A stretch of 64,000 nt of DNA. Origin: Thalassospira australica (lineage in GTDB: Bacteria > Pseudomonadota > Alphaproteobacteria > Rhodospirillales > Thalassospiraceae). The translations under genes and the position numbers were made by a program. This document shows, in pieces, positions 59,858-64,000 of this stretch (its first letter is position 1; each line of letters starts with the position of its first letter). Below the pieces are notes generated by a model. That model did not search any database, was not told where the DNA came from, and saw only the letters and a list, made by a program, of their open reading frames with translations. Location: assembly GCF_000763295.1 (NCBI RefSeq), contig NZ_JRJE01000029.1, positions 1-64,000 on the forward strand, in the 5' to 3' direction.

Positions 59858-61069
59858 TTATTCGGAACGTGGCGCAAACGTTCCATTTAGATCCTTCTCA
59901 AGGATTTTACCAAATATTTTCTGACCTTCTGCCGTCAAGTTATCATAATGATACATATAGGTTGATAGGGTTTCGTTTGACAGATAATCTAAGTACGTTG
60001 CATCATACTGAGTGGCAATTTCGCGGAAAACTGAGGAGGAAAACTCTAGGTCTTTACGTCGAATATTTGTATGTTCGGCAACTTTATCAACAAATGTTGG
60101 CACCATAACAAATGCAGTGTTAATTCCTTTTTGGCGCGCATAAGAACTAATACGAGTTTGAGGGGAATACTCTCGGATAATACTTTCATACTCTTCTTGA
60201 TCCCGAATTACAAATGCATTCCAAATAGGCTGCATAGCATCACGCTCAAGTATTTCAACTTGTTGATCGTCCGACAAAGGATCAACGTAACTATCTATTC
60301 TTTGGCTAACGAATGAAAAATAGGATTCGTCAATATCTGATGTTGCATCCAATATATATCGATTGCGATATAAAGCAAAAGACCCTAATAAATCGGAGCG
60401 AAGCCAAGCTGAATAACTCGACCAAAATCCACCGTCTTTCACCTGTTCATGAAAAGAATATCTTCGTTGTGTGTTGATCATAGCGAGACCAGTATCCCTC
60501 CACAGCTTGCGGGAGGTATCAACGAGTTCATCTGCGTTCATTTCAGTCGCTGATCGAGATGCCTTAATATACCATTCTTGAGCATCTTGAAGATAGTTGT
60601 GAAAGGGATGTAGCTGCACAATGATATTCCTCACCCCTTTTTGATAGGCATAGTCAATTGATGCTAGCATCAAATTGTAGTTAAATGATTGCATGGACAG
60701 ATTTACAATTTGATAGTTTGGTAATTTCAGTGAATGGGTGAACGATTTGGTGGCCCCATGTCCATAAGCTACACAATCGCCCAAGATTAGAACTGTGTTA
60801 GGCCCAATTCCCTGCGCATCCAAATACTCTTGTGTCTGAACAAGTGCAGTTGACATATCCATGTTACGAAATGGCGGCGGCATATCATCAGCAGCATAAA
60901 ACTGACGGGCGATCAGCTGACTAATTAAAGAAGCCGTGGCGACGAATAATATTATCAAGCCAAAGCGCAATGGGGTGATTTGCATAAAGTCTGTTTTAAG
61001 CCAACCTTGGGCAATCTTAATCCACGCCTGTAGATTACTAATTATATCAATAAGTTTATATTCTAGCAT
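59858..61069 (-). CDS. SGNH-like periplasmic protein, partner of MBOAT acyltransferase
   Basis: This 403-residue protein has one N-terminal membrane helix (about residues 36-54). A mature domain outside the membrane starts with TVLILGDCVAYGHGATKSF, matching SGNH block I, except that the catalytic Ser of GDS is Cys (C99). Block V appears as YHYDNLTAEGQKIF (residues 374-378 H-Y-D-N-L), where the usual D-x-x-H reads H-x-x-N. It therefore looks catalytically atypical, or uses a different set of residues. It begins 3 bp after the MBOAT gene, as AlgJ, DltD and PatB-type partners do, suggesting a role in acyl transfer across the membrane. Confidence 0.7.
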   Translation of the reverse strand: MLEYKLIDIISNLQAWIKIAQGWLKTDFMQITPLRFGLIILFVATASLISQLIARQFYAADDMPPPFRNMDMSTALVQTQEYLDAQGIGPNTVLILGDCVAYGHGATKSFTHSLKLPNYQIVNLSMQSFNYNLMLASIDYAYQKGVRNIIVQLHPFHNYLQDAQEWYIKASRSATEMNADELVDTSRKLWRDTGLAMINTQRRYSFHEQVKDGGFWSSYSAWLRSDLLGSFALYRNRYILDATSDIDESYFSFVSQRIDSYVDPLSDDQQVEILERDAMQPIWNAFVIRDQEEYESIIREYSPQTRISSYARQKGINTAFVMVPTFVDKVAEHTNIRRKDLEFSSSVFREIATQYDATYLDYLSNETLSTYMYHYDNLTAEGQKIFGKILEKDLNGTFAPRSE

Positions 61070-61072
61070 GGC

Positions 61073-62323
61073 TCAATCCAACCCAAATAGAACAAAGAAC
61101 TGCTCGTTAGATAAAAGGACCGGCCCAAATGTGATTATTGCTATATGAAATGTTACAAGGCGCGCTACCCAAGGGTAGCACTGGGCCTGTAAGGGATGCG
61201 CTTTTAAATAGGCGCCTAGAGGTTTATCGAAATTTGAACTCAAAAGGACCTCAACTGCCAACACCAGTCCTGACGATATTCCAAAGAAGAGCATACCATA
61301 TGTTTCTCCATGCCAAAGACCACAGATCGCAAATGTAATAAAAATTGAAAGTGCGGATAAGTAGGTTTGCGCTGCTTTCGTTTTAGCACCAAATTTTTTC
61401 ATTAATATGAAAAAAAGAGGATAGTAGATGTAATCTCGTAACCATGCGGCGAGCGTCATGTGCCAACGACGCCATAGATTGGTTAGGCTAGTCGCCATAT
61501 ATGGATGATCGAAGTTTTCAGGTAAATTGATTCCAATCACACGAGATGAAGAAATGGCGATGTCTGAATAACCGGAAAAATTCATATATTCGTACCAATA
61601 ATAAATAATCGCTGCAAAATAGACCTGCATTGCAGCAGCCGGTATAATTCCGCCATTTGCAAAGGGTAATGCATCTTTGTGCAAGACACCTGCAACGACA
61701 AATACTTTAAGACACCCTAATAAAAAGCGTGGCAGATTATCAAAATAAGCTTGCAGAATATTTTGTCTGTTGGCTGCGGCGTTATCAATTGAAACTCTAA
61801 AATTCCCCAGACGCTCTATTGGACCCGACATGAATGTTGGGAACCAAAGGATATAAGCAAGATAGTCCAAGAACGGTAAATTCTTCAATCTTTCGGCACG
61901 GATATCTACAATCACGCTTATTATTTTTACGATAAGGAACGAAAGTCCAACTATCGGCATCAGGCTTTCATTCAATAGCGTACGTATATCTAAAATTACG
62001 GGGCTGAAGTACCCCCAGAACTGATATTTGACCCCTATGAAATAGGATAGCCAAATACTAATCGCAACCCAAAAACACGTCTGTTTAAGGTGTGTTCTTG
62101 AAATTGATACATATAGAAGAAGATAGACTATCACCAAAATGGCACTAGTGGTTACCAGATACACATACTTGATACCCGGTATCGACGCGATAAATATGAG
62201 ACTGATCCCCGACATTGCGACGACAAATATAGATCGCCCCAAATATTTAGTAAGGTTCAATGCTAACAATGCGACGGGAAGAAGTAAGAAGAACTCAATA
62301 TTCTCAAAAATATTTGGATTCAC
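61073..62323 (-). CDS. MBOAT-family O-acyltransferase (AlgI-like)
   Basis: This 416-residue membrane protein has about ten to twelve helices. MBOAT signatures are LWFPTFMSGPIERLGNF, NFSGYSDIAISSSRVIGINL, ATSLTNLWRRWHMTLAAWLR and the catalytic His in ICGLWHGETYGMLFFG (about residue 335). MBOAT proteins of this branch pass acetyl or other acyl groups through the membrane to periplasmic polymers. The start is GTG and overlaps the stop of the FG-GAP gene (GTGA), with GGAG a few bases upstream, so translation is coupled. The identity of the acyl acceptor is unknown. Confidence 0.9.
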   Translation of the reverse strand: MNPNIFENIEFFLLLPVALLALNLTKYLGRSIFVVAMSGISLIFIASIPGIKYVYLVTTSAILVIVYLLLYVSISRTHLKQTCFWVAISIWLSYFIGVKYQFWGYFSPVILDIRTLLNESLMPIVGLSFLIVKIISVIVDIRAERLKNLPFLDYLAYILWFPTFMSGPIERLGNFRVSIDNAAANRQNILQAYFDNLPRFLLGCLKVFVVAGVLHKDALPFANGGIIPAAAMQVYFAAIIYYWYEYMNFSGYSDIAISSSRVIGINLPENFDHPYMATSLTNLWRRWHMTLAAWLRDYIYYPLFFILMKKFGAKTKAAQTYLSALSIFITFAICGLWHGETYGMLFFGISSGLVLAVEVLLSSNFDKPLGAYLKAHPLQAQCYPWVARLVTFHIAIITFGPVLLSNEQFFVLFGLD

Positions 62324-63957
62324 TTAACTCTCCACAGGTCCAAAATCTTTCTTGAATCCAGAACATAAACAGCGCCTGCGTTTAGACCGCTACAGATGTC
62401 ATTGTCTGCAGAAACGATAATATCATCATGTCCATCGTTGTTGTAGTCAGAGGCATCCCAATGAGAAAATGGGGGAGCCAATTGGCTAACTGCAGGACCT
62501 ACTATTTTAATGATGTTAGGATCTTCAACCGAAAAGTCGTTTCGCCCTTTCAAATTCTTCCCTAAAAGTATGAACAACGCTCCAGCCTCATCCATATGAC
62601 GATGGCCAGTAAAGCTCAGATCTGAAATTCCATCACCATCTATATCACCGGCACGCAAGGACAAGCTAGATCCAATGCCATCATAATTGGTAAACTTGCG
62701 GCTACCCACAACGGTTGTAGCAGCGACGGCATCAATGTCGTAAGTTCCTAACCCTGACCATATCTCGGCAGGCACCAACCACATCTTTCCAACTACTTCT
62801 CCCTGCTCATTTTTCCACCAGGGTTGAGAAATCCAAGCATCAATCGCATTTAATTTGACAAAGTTGCCAAACCCGCCGATGAGGATTTGGCCATCCTGAA
62901 AACCTGACAGTTCCCCGAGTTTCGTAATGGTGTTATCTCGGCTTAATTGGAATATAGACAATCCATTTCTCGTGCGAACAACAAATGACTTACCACCACT
63001 TGACGGTAAAGGCATCAAACGAAAAGGTATGCTTGGAGCAACATCGACATCAAGACGGTAATTGTGGAGCGTATTCAGTTCTCCCGTGCCGTCATGTAGT
63101 GCACGGACAGAAATGGTTTTTCTATCACTCTCTAAAGATAGCAAAACCGTCTTTTCCCCTTCCAAAAATATTGTATCAAGAGGTATCTGAGGTGCTTGCG
63201 ACAAATCACCATTGAAGTTTTTCGAAAACGACGACAGGACAAGACGGTTACCAATAATGAGATCGGCCGCACCGTCACCATTTATATCGCCAGTATTATA
63301 TCCCAACGGGCGATAGAATCTTTTCTCGCTTGAATAGAATGGTTTGTTGTCATTAGTTTTGAACCAAGCCTCCAAAAGCCCATAATTACTATCCAAGTAA
63401 GTGACGGTTCGAGTGTTGGTTTTCAGAGTCTCTCCTGACAACAGGCTATCAAATGATCGGTTTCTATGGGCCCATTCGGCATTGCCATGATAACTCAGAG
63501 CAAGCAAACTCGCCGGTTTTGCCTCATCTGAAAACGGCAAAGGAGTTATTCGTGCTCCATAATAAAGGAAAGAACTTCCAACAAAACCATCTCCACGCGG
63601 GGGGCAAACTCTATGCAAGAAAATGTCGTTTACATCCAAAAAACGCTTCTCATTTTCTCCGTAAATAGAAAATATTTCTTTATCGACTAGACCGTAATCT
63701 TGATATCGAATGTAAGCACCGTATTGCTTATAAAAGAAGGTGATCCAGTTTTTTTCTTTTTGAATCTGACGTCGTTCATCTTCTAAGTCGGCCAACTTAC
63801 CTTCAAGCTGCTTTACACTACCGTTAAACACATAGCCTGTCGTAAGATGCCCACCTAAATAAAATGCCACTCCCAACATTAAAAAAAACAACAAAGCGGC
63901 TAAACTAAGTGCTAATTTCTTTGTCTTAAAAATGATTTTCTGATTAGAGTTTGGCAC
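62320..63957 (-). CDS. Membrane-anchored FG-GAP beta-propeller protein
   Basis: This 545-residue protein has a basic N-terminus, one membrane helix (about residues 15-38), a short coiled coil (about 47-68), and a large extracytoplasmic part. Calcium-binding FG-GAP/integrin-alpha-like repeats are visible as GDINGDGAADLIIGNR (near 225), GDIDGDGISDLSFTG (near 432) and SDYNNDGHDDIIVSAD (near 502). Such propellers bind ligands or proteins. No catalytic domain is seen. The start is GTG 63957. It is the first visible gene of the AT-rich operon, whose upstream end lies beyond the window. Confidence 0.82.
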   Translation of the reverse strand: MPNSNQKIIFKTKKLALSLAALLFFLMLGVAFYLGGHLTTGYVFNGSVKQLEGKLADLEDERRQIQKEKNWITFFYKQYGAYIRYQDYGLVDKEIFSIYGENEKRFLDVNDIFLHRVCPPRGDGFVGSSFLYYGARITPLPFSDEAKPASLLALSYHGNAEWAHRNRSFDSLLSGETLKTNTRTVTYLDSNYGLLEAWFKTNDNKPFYSSEKRFYRPLGYNTGDINGDGAADLIIGNRLVLSSFSKNFNGDLSQAPQIPLDTIFLEGEKTVLLSLESDRKTISVRALHDGTGELNTLHNYRLDVDVAPSIPFRLMPLPSSGGKSFVVRTRNGLSIFQLSRDNTITKLGELSGFQDGQILIGGFGNFVKLNAIDAWISQPWWKNEQGEVVGKMWLVPAEIWSGLGTYDIDAVAATTVVGSRKFTNYDGIGSSLSLRAGDIDGDGISDLSFTGHRHMDEAGALFILLGKNLKGRNDFSVEDPNIIKIVGPAVSQLAPPFSHWDASDYNNDGHDDIIVSADNDICSGLNAGAVYVLDSRKILDLWRVK

Positions 63958-64000
63958 GATTTCTCAATTCCCTTGCTAACTGCTTTCTACATGCATTTGA

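Overview
The window looks like a chromosomal segment of a motile alphaproteobacterium of the Rhodospirillales type, most likely Thalassospira or a close relative. The genus is an inference from gene content and layout. The supporting evidence is a CtrA/ChpT cell-cycle phosphorelay, an FlbD-type sigma-54 activator, alphaproteobacterial flagellar gene order, a tctCBA tricarboxylate transporter, and moderately GC-rich DNA with tightly packed genes.

Region 1 (1-20.3 kb, plus strand) is a flagellar cluster. It holds the flagellin tail, flaG, fliD, fliS, the hook operon fliK-flgD-flgE, and a long operon fliF-fliH-fliN-motA-flbD-flhA-flhF-flhG. The operon ends in a second FliK-like gene and a small unknown gene. 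Two well-spaced sigma-54 promoters (before fliD and fliK) match the presence of flbD. fliG and motB are not in their common positions.

Region 2 (20.3-25.5 kb) carries a 2OG-Fe(II) oxygenase, a YnjBCD-type ABC importer and a TerC membrane protein.

Region 3 (25.6-36.6 kb) joins motility to cell-cycle control. fliI-fliJ diverge from ctrA across an intergenic region with four GANTC sites. A cheAWYBR operon converges on ctrA at a strong bidirectional terminator. chpT, the phosphotransferase for CtrA, lies just upstream of cheA. Several of these proteins carry unusually long low-complexity segments (FliH, FliK, CheR, CheB, CheA).

Region 4 (36.9-57 kb) is mostly housekeeping and transport: DUF3553, an unknown 270-residue protein, moaA, a DUF123 protein, bolA, rarD, grxD, an MscS channel, an auxin-efflux-type carrier, tctCBA, rpsD, trmJ, cimA, a DsbA-family protein, LysE and an MFS transporter.

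Region 5 (about 57.1-64 kb, minus strand) is clearly more AT-rich, with different codon use, and looks horizontally acquired. Its genes are a membrane-anchored FG-GAP beta-propeller, an MBOAT O-acyltransferase, an SGNH-like periplasmic protein with atypical catalytic residues, and a membrane-fused spermidine-synthase-like protein. The first three are translationally coupled. This is the best candidate for a little-described system, possibly acylation or other modification of a surface or exported polymer. No tRNA, rRNA, CRISPR array or intact insertion sequence was found.
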